Positions 34,983-48,760 of a stretch of DNA of 64,000 nt are shown here, piece after piece. Each line of letters starts with the position of its first letter. Positions within the stretch are counted from its first letter, which is position 1. The position numbers and the translations under genes are program-made. The stretch comes from Xylocopa sonorina (lineage: Eukaryota > Arthropoda > Insecta > Hymenoptera > Apidae). The notes below the pieces were generated by a model that saw only the letters and a program-made list of their open reading frames with translations, was not told where the DNA came from and made no database searches. The stretch is taken from positions 5,150,501 to 5,214,500 of the forward strand of contig NC_135199.1 of assembly GCF_050948175.1 (NCBI RefSeq), written 5' to 3'.

Positions 34983-37052
34983 CGAGGCCAGCGCACGCTA
35001 TAACTCGATTATCAGCCATTATCGCGAACGATATTATTCCGCGTAATTTACGGCGGGACGCTTAGAATCGGATATCGCGTAATTGCCCGCTCGACTTCCG
35101 CGGAGACGTCTCGGACTTCCGCGACGATACCGCGGCCATTAACGGGGCGGATTCAGGAGTCGCGAATGGAACCGTCGTTTCTTCGTTTCTCCGTGGATTT
35201 TCTTCGGATATTTTCTTCTCTGAATAATGGAAAATTGTATATCCTTCGAAATAATTCTCGCAGCAATTGCTTCGCGAGATAAGTTTCTCGATGCGTTAGA
35301 ATAATCGAGATACCCACTTCAGATTTCTAGCTTTCCACTCGTCAACGTTAAAATATAGGACAGAATGCATAATAATATGGCATTGCCAGCGGTACGAGAG
35401 AGTACCTTTATATCCGTGGCCACGACTCTTCCTTTTTCCCCTCTTTACGCTTATTTTTATACAAGTCTTTGTATGCAAAGCTACCGTGGAATAACATTAC
35501 CAACGTTTGTACGTACATAAGGTTATTTAAAGTGAAAGCACCGGGGCAAAGAAAGCGAATGGAATTTAAGCGTTATTCAATGACTCGTTTTCACAGTTCC
35601 CTCAAACTGCATCTTGCACGTCCAATTTTCTCTGGTTTCCTCTTCACGGTACGCTACCGACCGTTTCCTTTGTGCGAGTGCGTGCCGCGCCCTTCGTACG
35701 TGTCCGACGTAACCGCGCACGCTTTTCCAGCTACGCGATCGTTTCTTTAGCGCGACGCAAAAGAACGTGCGACTTCTTACGTTTCACCGTGTCCCGAAAT
35801 ATACCCAATTTGTGCTGAATTTAATTTTACAGCCGGTAACTTCGAAGTACTGTTCTCGCGATACGATACAGCTGCTGTGAAATGTCCGTCGACCACGTTA
35901 CGAGCGTATAGAAAATTTCACGGTACATCGTACGGTGTAATTAGGTATGTACCATTGAAAAATAACCAAAGGTTGCGCTCGTTGCGCGCACAAAGACATC
36001 TCGAACGGATTACAGTCCGCGGGCCCGAATTGTGTCGAAATAATTTTTAATGAAATTCATTTTACCCGGAAAAGTTCCTCAAACGAATTCCCTTTAACGG
36101 ATATACCCACGTTCGGTGGAGAAAAAGCTGGCGTAGCATGTGCGGGAACGGAAATGAATAGGATTAAAAACTTACGAGGGGACATGAATGTCCAGCGAAA
36201 TTTATAATTCGCGTTACAAATGGCAACGTACCGTTGAAAGACACACCGGTGCGCGTTTAATGAAATTATTAATACGCTTCCATCGCGTGTGTATACATTC
36301 GGCCAGTATCCCCATACGAAAGGTGTAGTTTCGTATTAAATATGAAAAAATCTGGGCGCGATACGTTTCTAATAACGGTAGCCTCAATGATAAATCGATC
36401 GACGCGTGCGATCCGCGAAAGAGCTACGGGAATCAAAGCAACAATCAACAAGTGATCGATTCGCCGCGAAGGTGCTAAACTTTCCCCTTTCGAAAACCAA
36501 TTCTGCGCGTCGCACTTCGTCGCGATTTCACTTGAAGCATATTTCACTTTCAAATCACTCGACGTCGACTCTGTTTCCAGTCCGTTTCCCGGGCTCTGCG
36601 AATCCGCTTGTGCTAAATGAGAAAAAATAAAGGGGGATCGCGTTAAAAGGGGAGGAAACGCGGCGATTAATAATTTTTCTTCTCGTGGCAAGGAGAAAGG
36701 TAATCGATTGCCCGGTAACATATTCGAGGTACGCGAGGAAACACGATGGGGAGGAACGATCACCTCCAGCCGGAAGTTGGGGCTCGATGGATCGTCGATT
36801 TAAAACCGACGATCGCTTTTTACCACGCGTTCGCCCTGTCTGTCCCGCGCGCGAGCGAGACACGCGTTTAAAAAGTAGGAACGCGCGGTGGAAGGAAAAC
36901 AGGCGGTTGAAAAGTGAGAAAAGAAGACAAAACGGTCGTCTGTGCGTATTGGCGAGAGGCGCGGCGGTGGGGCGGGTAGGAAAATCAATAATTGCGAACC
37001 TTTCTAATTTCCCAAGTGTACGTGGAGCGAGGCAATTTCGCGCCAGCCATTC

Positions 37053-37720
37053 GTATCGGGGCAAATAAAAATGCGCTTGATCCGGGACGATGTGCAAACC
37101 GAACGAAGAGCGGGTGCAACGAGGAAGATCAAGAGTGGGCGAGCGAAAGATAGATATAAAGAGGAGAGAAGGAGAGACAGCGGAGGAATCTCCTTTCGCA
37201 GGTGAGTTTCAATGACAGAAAAGTCAAACTTAAGTTGGAGAGCCCCAGGGGCGGAAGTGCACAGGAATTCCTTCGACCTTTATTCCCTTTCACCGGTGAC
37301 GAACCTTGTCGTAGCCTGGGATAAACGCGGGAGTTTCCTTAATAAGTAAACATTTTTCCTGCCCCTCTGTTAAATGCAAGATACACCGACGAATACAGAA
37401 CACGGCCGGTATAAAGCGAAATTGAATGCGAAGACGAGATGAGCAGGAGGCGGAGGCAAGTTTCCGGATCGACCAACGACGACAGATACTTCCGTTTCTG
37501 TTATCTGCTTCAGTTCGCTGTTTATGCTCCTTACGCGAGCGTAACTTTGTGCAAAGCGTATCTGCAGTCGAATGGTACTTGTATCGAGGCAAATAAAGAC
37601 GCGTTTGATCCTGGATGTGCAAACCAAACGAAGTGAGGGACAACGAGGAGCATCGAGAGGAGTGAAGAATGGAATCTCTTTCTGTCGGCGAGTTTTAATG
37701 GCAGAAGTTAAATTTGAACG
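37053..37720. repeat. Diverged duplicate pair, 528 bp apart
   Basis: About 37053-37233 and 37581-37720 share an ordered series of matching segments: GTATCGRGGCAAATAAARA, TTGATCC.GGA, TGTGCAAACC.AACGAAG, CAACGAGGA, GGAATCTC.TT, CG.GAGTTT.AATG.CAGAA, AA.TT.AA. Copy 2 is shorter by small deletions. The minus strand of both gives similar short peptides around DQ..xYLPRY, in frames without long extent. The pair is either an old local duplication or two fragments of one repeat family. Confidence 0.7.
37199..37207 (+). other. CAG|GTGAGT splice word
   Basis: TCCTTTCGCAG|GTGAGTTTC joins a fair acceptor to a consensus donor, the arrangement of a recursive splice site. It lies in copy 1 of the 37-kb duplicate pair. 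The matching place in copy 2 reads TCGGCGAGTTTT and lacks the signal, so it is not conserved between copies. Confidence 0.25.
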
Positions 37721-37729
37721 GCGATTATA

Positions 37730-39080
37730 TTCTTCAAACTAAATCAGACGCATTTTCAGAGTAATCGAGAAATTTCCTGAAACCTGCGCGTCTATAAAAG
37801 AGCAGTTCTGCATCGATAAATTCCACTTGTTCAAACGGTTTTCACTACTTGATAAATTCCACTTAAATTATCACCCTCTCGTCGGTATTTATTAATATTG
37901 ATAGCTCGGTGAAAAAGAGTTGAACGAAAGGTTCGTTGGGTTCCTGTTGCGCGCTCGTATCTGTCCATTTATCCGAGCGGGAGCGGATCGCATTGGTCGA
38001 GATCAAAATTCCTTTAATACGAGCGAATGGAATCAATGGAGACGACTTCGCGTCGATCCTATCCAACAAAGTGCCGGCTCGCGTTTCAGCTGGCAAAATC
38101 GCTCGACCCGTGGATGATACCGCGGTTATGAAAAGACCAGTCAGTTAAGTGGAAAATTCGGGGAGAAATCGTTGATTATGTTCCTCTTACGGTCGTCTAC
38201 AACGGCGAATTCATCGTCGAACCAGCGGATCTCGAGCATACGCGCGCAGGGGACCGTGGACGTTTGTAATGGACGAAAAGATGAAAGAAGAGACCGAAAG
38301 GGGAGGTAAAAACTCGATACGGAGGAGCATCCTCTGCGATCCAATCTGGCGATTGACCAGACGAAAATGAAGATTTGCCGGTTCTGATCGCGGGCCAGAC
38401 TCCTGCGATACGAAAGGACGTTGATATCGCAGTCAAACGGGACGTTAATTTCCCAAATGGCCTCCGAAACAGGGGGACACGCGCACGAGTTATGGCGGGA
38501 GATACCTGCGAGAGTAAAGTTCGTTTTTGGTGGAAATCGGACGATCAATGTAACGCAATAACCGCGATCTCTGCCCCCTAATGCATCGTTTAAATTAGTC
38601 GTGTAATTTGAATTTCGGTCGTTTGAATTCGAGTCGCTTGGCCGTTCACAAACGCGGAATGTATTTATCGCGCGCCGCTTCGAATTCAGCCTGTATAATA
38701 CTGTGCCAGTTGGAGATGTATTTCGAGGCAGGAAAAATGTTCCGCTTCAAAATTCGATGGAACGGTTACTCGAGATACCTGAAACGCTACACGCGCCGCT
38801 AAATCGCAACCGTATTCCAATTCTGACTGTCAACGACGAGAACGCTCGTGGATACATCCGAGGCGCCACGGACTGCGCGTCCCCTGACATGCTCGAATTC
38901 ACCCAATATCACCGCCGTTCGTGCGCCACTGTCTCCAAAGACGTTTAACGAAGTACAAACAGTCCTATCTCAGCCGTGTCCCTCGATAGATATTCCGTCC
39001 GAGTCCGCGTAACGAGGAGCAGGTATACCAGTTTGAACGCAATCAAAATTCGCGCGTAAGAATCCCTAATTCAACGACTG
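37730..39080. other. Non-coding stretch
   Basis: Frames are short on both strands and I see no domain, repeat or strong signal. The part 38140-38550 has overlapping opposite-strand frames without recognisable products. Confidence 0.6.
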
Positions 39081-39413
39081 GACACGGTTCATTATAGGGC
39101 GTACCAACATCGACGTCCAAGCGACGCCACGCGATGAATTTCTGCCAGAGGAGCTCGCGAATCGTCGAATCGAGGGACCAAATCCAAAAACGCGAAACGT
39201 CTCGTTCTTTCAACGCAATTGGACAACTCTCGACAGAACTGTGAAATTCGCGACACAGTTTATTATTTGGGCGCACCGACACTGACGTCCAAGCGACGCC
39301 ACGCGATGAATTTCTGCCAGAGGACCTCGCGAATCATCGAATCGAAAAATCCAGAAACGTCTCGCTTTTTCGACGCAATCAGACGGCTCTCGATGGAGCT
39401 GTGAAACTTGCGA
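39081..39413. repeat. Tandem duplication, about 171-bp unit
   Basis: Copies lie at about 39081-39251 and 39252-39413. Shared landmarks are GACAC.G.TTATT, GGGCG.ACCAACA-like, then a long near-identical core (GACGTCCAAGCGACGCCACG and GATGAATTTCTGCCAGAGGA, starts 39112 and 39284), AACGTCTCG.T.TTTC, ACGCAAT and CTGTGAAA.T.GCGA. Small deletions separate them. No common long open frame is preserved. Confidence 0.9.
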
Positions 39414-39419
39414 GTTGCA

Positions 39420-41460
39420 GATACGATGGCATGTCGAATCGCCAGTCAGAATTCCGCCTCGTCTGCTTCGAGGCGAAACACGCGATGAACCCGCAGACGA
39501 TGTTCTTTGTCCACGAGGGGAAACACCTGCGCCGACACGAGCAAGGCCCCGCGTCCTGGCGGCGTGTTCTCATCTCGTCTAATTTGCGCTTAGACGGGGG
39601 ACGCTTTAATTTGGTCAGGTAGACCCGCCGCCGTCTAGCGGCAACTTCGCCTCTAATTTACCTTCCCTGCCGGAAGTGGCCTTCCAGCCGAGTCCAACTA
39701 GCTGCTTAATACGTTCCGTCGCCAGTGTACAAGTGGATGTGCGCTCGACGGAGAACGGAACACCCTGGACAATCGCCCAGCGAGTTTCGGAAGGGTCGCG
39801 AGAACTGTCGCGCGTATGGGTGTCGCTCGATGCGACAAGCATGGACGATTAGGGTGCGGTTTCGTGGGTTGTTGCTGCTCGTTCGATTGGCTTCTGAACC
39901 TCAGACGCAGCGTGGATCAGTGAGAGATCAGACAGTTTCTTTTTGGGAACGAGTGATTGTTGCAAAATAAATGAAGGTTGAGATGGAAAGGGGATGCTGG
40001 TGCGCGAAGTTCGTATTGAGCTAATGAGATCATTTGACAGTTAACGTGCTTCGTTGGGTTGTCTTGTGGGGTAGAATGTCGTTTTGTAATTAAGTAATCA
40101 ATAGCGATTTTCTCGAAAGACTACAATATCGGGTAATTTGGAACGGAAAATAAATCTTCTAGAAATTCGCGGACCATAAATTCGCGTATCGCTCTATCTG
40201 TTATAATTTTCCAGGCAATAACTGCCAGGGATATTATTACGATGTAGTATGTTTATAGTGCGCAATATTTCGGACAGAATCGGCCGAATGTATTGTACAA
40301 TTTGCTAGAAACTCGATAACCATCGATAGCTTCGGGGATCGACGCTGACTCGTTGCCTAATTACGCTTTATGCAAAGTTCCCAGAGTTAATTAATGTATA
40401 TCGGGCGAAGGATATCAACTGCCTGGATAAAGAGATAATTGTAATTAATAATAGTGTCAGCAACACGAATTCGATTAGCATAATCGTTTGTCCGAGAGAA
40501 AAATTTGTGACATTCTAATTACAAACAATCCTGCGATACCACAACAGATACTTACTTGATGTTTATTTTAAAAAATTGTATCTATACTTAAAGAAGTGAT
40601 ACGATCGAGACGGGTACACTTATCAAATGAACAAACATCAAGGACTGGAGTAATTTAAAGTAAAAAGCTTTTTTAATTTTCCTTGAAATTACGCAATTAT
40701 GACTAAGGACGCTTTAAAAGCAAACCCGTGTCAAGTTACGTCAATTAATTACGTAAATGAAAGCTGCACCTACATCAGAAATGCAATGGAACGTACATAC
40801 GCATAATCTCCATAAAAGATTACGAACCGTCTAGCAGGAAGTTATTTCGTAAATTGATGGTGAACGAGTGCAATTGGAAAAGTATCTACTGAATGTCTGA
40901 TCAGGACAATCAACTACTGCTACGCGCCCATTATCTACACGTTGTCCAATGTCTGAAGCAACACAAGTATAATTAAAAAAAAATAAAACATTCCTCCACT
41001 CTCCATTAAACTTCGATGAAATTAAGCTCGCAAGACGCGCGCGAAGGATACTCTTTTCGCTACCACTATATTTACTACAGACCAGTGGCAGAGTAACGTA
41101 GCAATTGGCCGCATTTCGGGTCCGTTTATCCGGTTATTCATCGTGGGGCAGAAAAAGGGGCAGCCCACGAGATTTCACAGCGATCGGACTGACTCCGCGG
41201 AAAGGAATCTCCGTGGCAAAAAGTGGTCCCTGGGCGGAATTTATTTCCAACGTCTGCGAGAGTTGCACCAGCTTCTCTCGAGAACCTTCCCGTAATTCGA
41301 GCGACTCTCTCTGTACACCGCCGTCCACGAACGGTGCGTCCCGGGATCGTGAATTACGGGAGCGACTTAATTGTGACCGCGGGCCCCTAGACGTAATGAA
41401 AACGGGGCTTGACGTCGCAACGGACGCTGGCGCGGCGGAATTTTGCATTTTTGATCTTGT
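39420..41460. other. Non-coding stretch
   Basis: No exon is recognised. The part 40050-41050 is AT-rich. On the minus strand a good donor, TCAA|GTAAGTATC, is read near 40553, without an identifiable exon. The frame at 41105-41599 overlaps the next repeat. Confidence 0.55.
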
Positions 41461-41466
41461 TAGGAA

Positions 41467-41738
41467 GGCAATAAATAACGGGGCGTTGATTCTAGTTGAA
41501 ATTCCCGGGGACAGACGTGGAATTTTTCGCCAACTTCCGCTGAAGAAGTCCAGAGACACCAATCTGCTACGAATTTCATTGGAGATTACAGATAGATAAT
41601 AAAAAAAAAGGCAATAAATAACGGGTGGTTGATTCTAGTTGAAATTCACGGGGACAGACGTGGAATTTTTCGCCAACTTCCGCTGAAGAAGTCCAGAGAC
41701 ACCAATCTGCTACGAATTTCATTGGAAATTGCAGATAA
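41467..41738 (+). repeat. Tandem duplication, 143-bp period
   Basis: Copy 1 is 41467-41595 and copy 2 is 41610-41738; both start GGCAATAAATAACGGG and end near CAGATA. They differ at only a few bases and are separated by AATAAAAAAAA. In both copies the same plus-strand frame stays open, with a shared segment LVEI.GDRRGIFRQLPLKKS. The frame in copy 1 extends back to about 41105 and stops at 41599; that in copy 2 runs to an RS-stop shortly after 41790. Several differences change the residue, so no constraint on the protein is shown. An A-rich joint suggests slippage or a retroposition-like event. Confidence 0.9.
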
Positions 41739-42214
41739 GAGACGTTATGTGAACAATTTTCGTATAGTTTCGTATAAAAATAAGAGCAGATCATGAATGT
41801 TGTTATCAAACTTTATTTTCCGGATGGTTAATCTTTGGACGTAATCTTGAATGGCGATTCTCGAAGCTGTTCACCTCGATTCTCGAGTTCTCCGGAACGA
41901 ATCCAACGAAAGGAGATTTCTCCCCGCGCTATAGATATTTTGCCTATTGTACTGGCAAGCGACGTGGTTCTTATTGCTGTCTGCTGAAATCTGGCTTGAA
42001 ATGGCTTATAAAACTTGGCCTGACAGCGGGGGCATACGATATTGGGCTGCTCCGTAAGTCTCGCCCGTGTATTCCTTACCGGCTACAAAGTAAGGATCCT
42101 ATCGCTTTTAAAGGACTGCGCGAACGTTCGCGAGCAACGAAAGCTGCTGCGAGCTGCGGTACTCTATTCAAAATTAGTCTAAAATACTTTTTATCTCCAC
42201 AATCTTCTATCCAA

Positions 42215-42232
42215 CTCTCTCTCTCTCTCTCT
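42215..42232. repeat. (CT)n microsatellite
   Basis: This is an uninterrupted CT run of nine units ending in ATCACG. It is a simple repeat. Confidence 0.95.
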
Positions 42233-43049
42233 ATCACGCTGCACGATTTTCTATTATCAATGGCATTGATAAGGTTGCCGTAATCCCGCTGTAACCCGCG
42301 ACGACTCAGACATCTCGTTATCTCGAGGGATCTTCTACGAAGAGAGCTCTGCACCAGACACGACGACGTCGACGCCAACACAGAGAACACCCATCAAACA
42401 TCCCTAGGTTATCGTAACATATTTGTATTCTCCCGGTAATTACGAGGCGCCTCGTCAGCTCGATCATCATCGCGTGGAACTCTTCATCTCGACGAAGGTC
42501 AAACGAGACGCTCGCTCGCGGCCGTTGTTCTCGCGCCGACAGGCTCGCATCGCGGCTGCGCTCGTTGTCGCTTAGTCTGCCGATAATTTAATTGGATCTT
42601 TGTATTTACTCGACCGTGGGAGCCAGCTCGACGAGACGGCTAAAAGGTAACGAGAAACGGAAGGTGGCCTCGTCTAGGACTCGTCAAAGATACCCGCGGC
42701 AAGTGGCAGTCTGTCTGCTCGGCTCGGATGGCTGCCGCTGAACTTTCGATTGTTTTTCGTTAATTGGACTTTCCCCTGTTACCATCCGGCCGGCTGGATC
42801 GCTCTCTTCCCGCGGAACGTTCCGCAGCGGTCCGCGCGCGTGTTCCTGTTCCGTCACGTGGCTGGTAATTAAAGCGATTTCATTTGACGCCCCTGGCTTT
42901 CACCCAACGGTTTATCGAATCTTCATCGAGAGAGGATTCGATATCCAGGCGAACGGAGGTACGCGGACCACCGCTGGTAAACGGGCGATCCTCGCTCTGT
43001 CTCGACACACTCGCACGGAGATATTTATCGAACATACCAACCACTTTGC

Positions 43050-43097
43050 GATTCCGCTTCTTTTTTTTTTGTTTTCGATTTCACAATTTTTTTTTAG
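43050..43097 (+). other. T-rich tract ending in acceptor-like AG
   Basis: Two T runs (about 10 and 9) with CGCTTC before and CACAA between them end in TTTTTAG at 43097. It is a fair 3' splice-site match, but the sequence after it holds no recognisable exon. A simple T-rich tract is equally likely. Confidence 0.25.
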
Positions 43098-46000
43098 ACA
43101 TCGTCCGTTCGATCGTGCGTACGAACGCAGACGTTTCGCGAATCATTGACGATATTCCGCGAACGAATCCGAAACGAACGCGGATACAATTCGTATAAAC
43201 ACCAGATCCGAGCACTTTCGGATAAAATCGTCAACGGCGGATTGAACGATCGTTTAAGCCAAACCTTACAAACGAACCATAATCAAGATCAAAGCGAGTT
43301 TGGCGGCCGCGGACCGTTCGACGTTTCATCCAATTTCACGATTACGGGCCGATCTCGTTATTATATCGATCGGGGCGAGCAAAAACGGGTAACAATCCAC
43401 TTAGCCGCCGCGCGCGGTGCCAGCCGACCTCCGCCTCCGCGTGATCGACGCGCACAATGGAAAAGGTCGCGTGGGAAATATATCTGTCCCGTGTAACGGG
43501 AATTTCTATTTCTATTCCGGCCCTTTTTTCCCTGTTTCCTCGTTCTCCGCGCCAGTCGAACGCGAAGAAAATTCGATTCGCATTTCGACGAGCGCCGACC
43601 GCGGAACGGGACCGGAGTAAAAACGAGAACAGAACGAACGCTAGCGCGGCGAGAACTGGCCACGTAGAGGATCGCAATAAAATATTTATATCTCTATTTG
43701 CATTTTAAACGCCGGAACTCTCTCTGTCTCTCGCTCTTTTTCCGTTTCTGTCTGCCTTGCGCGCGCGTACACGCGCGTTTCCTGTTCCCGTTCGCGGTCC
43801 GGCTTTTAATTGCGGAGCCCCTCGCGCGTTATCATCCCTTCTGTCCACGCTACATCGATTATAAATCCTCTTTTTTTGTCCTCCCCTCTACCCTGTTATC
43901 GTATGAAACGCGCGCTGGATTGATTTAGGATGACGGTAATGCGTTTCAATTTCCAATCACCGCGCTACCACCCTCGTTTCGCTATTTCCTCTCTTCGCCC
44001 TCTGTTATCCACGCGGTTTCGAAGTAGCGAGTAATTAGGGAGGGAAGTTAACGAGATTATACAAATATTCCTCGGTCGTTTTACCTTGAAGCGAGACTCG
44101 CGAGCGCGCGCACGCTTGGAAAGAGTCAGACGTTACGATTAAATTTTATGTAGGTAAATGGAATAAACGGACGAAACGTTGAATTGTGGCCGAGGAGAAA
44201 GTAGCGTTGCTCCACTTTCTTCGCAACTTATTTTCCTTCCCCGGTTCTTTCGCGGCGTTATTTTATTATTTTTTTTCTGTCTTGCGGAGTTATGACCATT
44301 AGCAGACAGTGGAAAGGAGTTTTTCGCGTAATATTAGGTTTGTTGCTGGCGTTTAATAATTCGACGCGATTAAATAAATGAATGGAATGTAAAATAATGC
44401 CTCGCTTTTGCCGCGGTTTCTTCTATCGACTCATCCGTGTCGCCGTTTACACAGAAACCATTGTAAAACAGAGAAATCTACGTTTCCCCGCTAATCTGTT
44501 GGAAAATATTTACAGCGAGATTAAAGGGAGGTAACGCGGCAAAATCTTTCTCCGCGAGCGCGTAAAATTTCTGCAAATGTTTGCGCAACGTAACGCGCTC
44601 GCACGGATACTGTTTTTTCGGTTCGATGTCCCTGGATAAAAACGCTCGATCTCGCTACACCATTTTCTCGTGACAAACAGTTATTACCGTATCAGAGTCG
44701 TATACACAACGCTCGATAGGAAAGGAAAAAAAAGTCAAGAGCAGATGCGACGCGATTTCCTCTCTTAGACACACACGCGCGCATACACATACGGATCGTC
44801 GCAAATATTTGCATACCAACGGCTACGAATCCTCTAACCGTGCGTCTCGCGCGACTCGTTGCTTTATTTTCGTTCGATCCATTCTTTTTCTCCCTCCTAT
44901 CACGATGCAAACGGACGCAAGCGTTCGCGTTACGTAATCGCGAACCATATCAGCGCGGTGTGCTCGATGTACAAATGCCTCGCGTTATTCAAACATTTGC
45001 GGATCGCCCTGAAATGCTTTGCGGTTCAAGTCAAATATGTCTGCCAGACAGCCGACCACTTTTCGAGACCGTGCGTAATTTCCATCGATCGATACTCGCG
45101 CGCGAAATCCGTATCATTCGCTGGATGTCCTTCGAGAGATTTTATCCGAAAGAAGATCCGCGATACTCTGCGCGCGACTTAGAATTAATTAGAAACGAAA
45201 CATGAATCGACGCGCGAATGATTTATACGTGGCTCGATGTTACGTGACCCAAACGTGGCTGCAGATTTTCGCCTCTAACTTTAAGATTAATATTTTACGG
45301 TGCGCGCGTGCGCGAAATTCGAGCGGTGAAGGAAATTTTCGTAAAAGTTGCGAGGCTGATAGCGCGATTATCGACGAGGGAGCGGCAAGGAAATTACAGC
45401 CCGCCCTTTCGAGCTGAAAAAATGCCGCCCGGGTCGACCGTGCCTGATTTCCACAAATAAAATAACTAACCGAGACGCGTTTTACTTGGGCGAACTTTTA
45501 ATTAAAGGCAACGCGGAACACCGTTACCGAAACTTCTCGTTTTCTCTTGGGAATTGTTGATGCAGCGGCGATTTTTCACAGGGCTGATCCCCGCTGAAAA
45601 TCAAGAAGAATCCCCCAAAGATTCTTTCCTCCATCCTTCGAATCCTTCCGATCTGTTCGGCTTAAATCCGTGTGGAACTTTCGCCGGGAGTTGAAAACGG
45701 AAGAATTCCAGGGAAACGGCCGGGGGGCGACGAAAAAAAGAAAAGATTCGTCTCTAATTCTTCTTCTCGAGAAAAAGGAGAAACAGGCGAACGAACGGTT
45801 GAACGGTTTTTCAGGAATTTCTGCGAATTCTGAACTGCTCCCCAGGAAATTCAGATTTATTTCTACAATTAGAACGAAGGGGTAAGAATGACGTAGAAAA
45901 TTTCGAAAAAATTTCAAAGTGGAATTACACGTGCAAAATCTATGTGATAATTATCGTTTCGTCGTAAAATGCACGCAATGTCGACTGTTTATCCGTCGCG

Positions 46001-48739
46001 CGGGTACAACCCCGCTTTGCGTAATCCTTACATAAGCAAAACGGGGCCGAAAGAAAGGGTAGCGCGCGCGCGATTGTACGCGGGAGAGTAAACGCGAGTG
46101 TCTTTAGTATTCCGGGCGTAATCCAAGACTTCGACAGACGGGCAAGTTCCGCGCAACTTTTGATTGCTTTCGCAATGAGCTTTGTTAAATGTTAAACAGG
46201 ATGACGCGTCATTCACCGACGCGCGCCCAACTCACGCTCGCCCTATACGCGACTAACCCAGCTGCCAGCTCAATTTTGCTGCCGCTTCGAAAATGCGAAA
46301 ACGTGGAAATTCCGCGGAGACAGAAACGCGAAAGCGGAACCAGGAGGCTCGTGTCGTCGCTCGCGGTTCGTCGACGATGTAAATTCGACTCTGCAACGAT
46401 TTACTTGCTTATCAATGACAACGAGAAATCTGTGTATTCAGAGACATAAAAATTGCTCGCATCGATACCACCGCGCATTGCGTCGAGCGATACAAAAAAG
46501 GATTAAAGAGAAAGTATAAAGATTCGTATGCGATGATACGAATAGTTCGTAGCCATTTCAGAGCAGCGATTTCTCCAAAAAGAAGCGTTTCACGTTTGAA
46601 GGGTATCCCACAAAGGTTTTGACGGTTCGGAAGTGTGTACTTTGCGGAACCACCGGGTTCAATCAATTTGAGTAAACGAGGCTACTCGTATTCGTGAAGA
46701 CGTCGAATTATCGCGGATTATAATCGGGCAACGCGATCGCGTGATACGAAACTTTTACTACCCCAGCCGTAAACTTTGACCACCGGCCGTAATTGTAGCG
46801 ATCATCGATCTCGTGGCTCGAGAAATCGTTAGTCCCACCTGGAATACGTACAGTCGTAGCTTCGTGAAACCTCTAGCTCTCGCCTTTTTTTCTAGATAAC
46901 CTAAAAATCGACTCGACGTCATTGGCGCTTAAACGTTCCTATCGAATCTCATTTGACACGTGAACGTTGGATCGCGCGAGTTAAATTCGCCAATTATTCA
47001 TTTATATGACGAGCGACAAGTTCTCAATCGGACGCTCGAGCAAGGAAATACAAGTCGAACGGAATGGATCGCTGACCGTAGGCAAACGCGACGACGATAC
47101 TATTTGATGGCACGGACCGCCAGCTATTGGACCCGGAGGATATTGGTTTAATACACAAAGGGGGAACACGTTATGGATTTTGGATGGCAGCCTTCGACGG
47201 AGTCGTGTGACCTCGTATCGTGTCCCAGAGGAATCGATGCCTCCTTCCAGGACGACGCTCGCCTGTTTGTCTCCTGCTTTTCTTCGTTGGCTCGCGAAAC
47301 TACGCGAAAGCTGGTGAATTATCGAATGACCGTTTGGAAGGTACGCGAAACGAATGAATTTCAATTACAAGTCAATGAACGACATGCTTAACCGCATCAG
47401 CTTTAACGTTTAAACGATTTATTGGCAGCAATTTTAATTGGCACGAAATATTAAACTGAATTATTCGAAATCCATGACTGACAGATATAATTACTCTAAT
47501 AATATAAATGACAGGATAACTATAGTTGAATCTAATTCTAAAAGCATTTTATACAAAATTTAATAATATAACAATTCACGAGAGAAACGATCAATACCTC
47601 GACGTCCACTTTTTCTGACAGTGAAAGAGCTCGGCTATAAAATGGCTAAAGATAAGCATCAGAGCTACACAGTGCCATTTGCGATCGCAATTTTGATTTC
47701 ATACGTACGCTAAAAAAAAAACAACTAACAAAAGTATCGTTTGCCATTCGTCTCGTCTACCCCGAAAGACACATTCGCGCATCATCTCCGTGTTTCCACG
47801 TGCACACGCACAACCGCATGTCCTCGTACTTCACCCCCCGTTTTTTTTTTTTTATACGTTTTCCTAACCCATCACGCGTACGAGGTACGCGCGTAGCCGA
47901 CGTACGATCCTCATCGCGATTCCGCGGTGCGCGACGTTATAAAATCGTAGGCACCGCTAACTGTTCGTCGTTTAAACACAACGTGAATAATTAATGGCAG
48001 CCCGTTGGCCCGGTTTCGCGGGATGTACGCGAGTCGTGCTTTTACGCCAGGGCGACACGTGAGCGAACTGGCAATTTATTCGCCCTTTACTGCCCTCGTA
48101 AAAAAAAAAAACAGAAAACGAAACCGAGCAGAGACGGAAAAGGGTGGCGAATTCGGGTAGGAAAGCGTAGCAGTGACGGGAATTAATACATGGATGGCGC
48201 ACGTAGAGCTGTGACGCGAGTTTCCATGGAATTTCGGCCGTCGTCTTGATCAACAACGCGTAAATTCTGGCTGGTGAAAGCGAATCCGCTGGGTTTCATG
48301 GGATCGCGGGTAGCGGAGGGTGAAAGGGGAGAAATGGGACGAGGAGAGGAGGAATACTGCGGGAGACCCTTTTAAAGATTCATCAACCGTGGCTGTAAAT
48401 AGCAAAGTAAAAGGAGCAGCGTTTTATCGCGTAGCTCGTTTCTTGCTTCGAGGAGAGCCGGCCACAGAGGAGATTGTTCCGGGCACGATGTGATTCCAAG
48501 TTTGATCGTAGCTTTGGAATATTCCACGATGCGGTTCTGTTTCAGTACGGCTCGAACGATCGTCTTAGGAGCCTGAGTGGTCGCTGGATTTTTTTTCTCT
48601 CTTCTCGTCGGACGAATATTGCGAAAGTTCGCCGCGATACACTTTTTACTTTAAACGCCTCATCGCGCGTAACGGTTGACAGTGTGATTATAGGATTTTG
48701 AGAAAAAATCCAGCGTAATGAATTCCAAGTTTCATCGTG

Positions 48740-48760
48740 GAGAGAGAGAGAGAGAGAGAG
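48740..48760. repeat. (GA)10 microsatellite
   Basis: This is a GA run of about 21 bp, next to TGGCGCGAGG. It is a simple repeat. Confidence 0.95.

Larger units (their letters stand above)
33400..37050. other. Non-coding stretch with GA microsatellite
   Basis: No secure exon. The GA microsatellite is at 33951-33977. A 56-codon ATG frame at 34812-34982 is noted separately. Overlapping opposite-strand frames at 36269-37097 (up to about 180 codons) are Arg/Phe-rich and look like chance. Confidence 0.5.
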
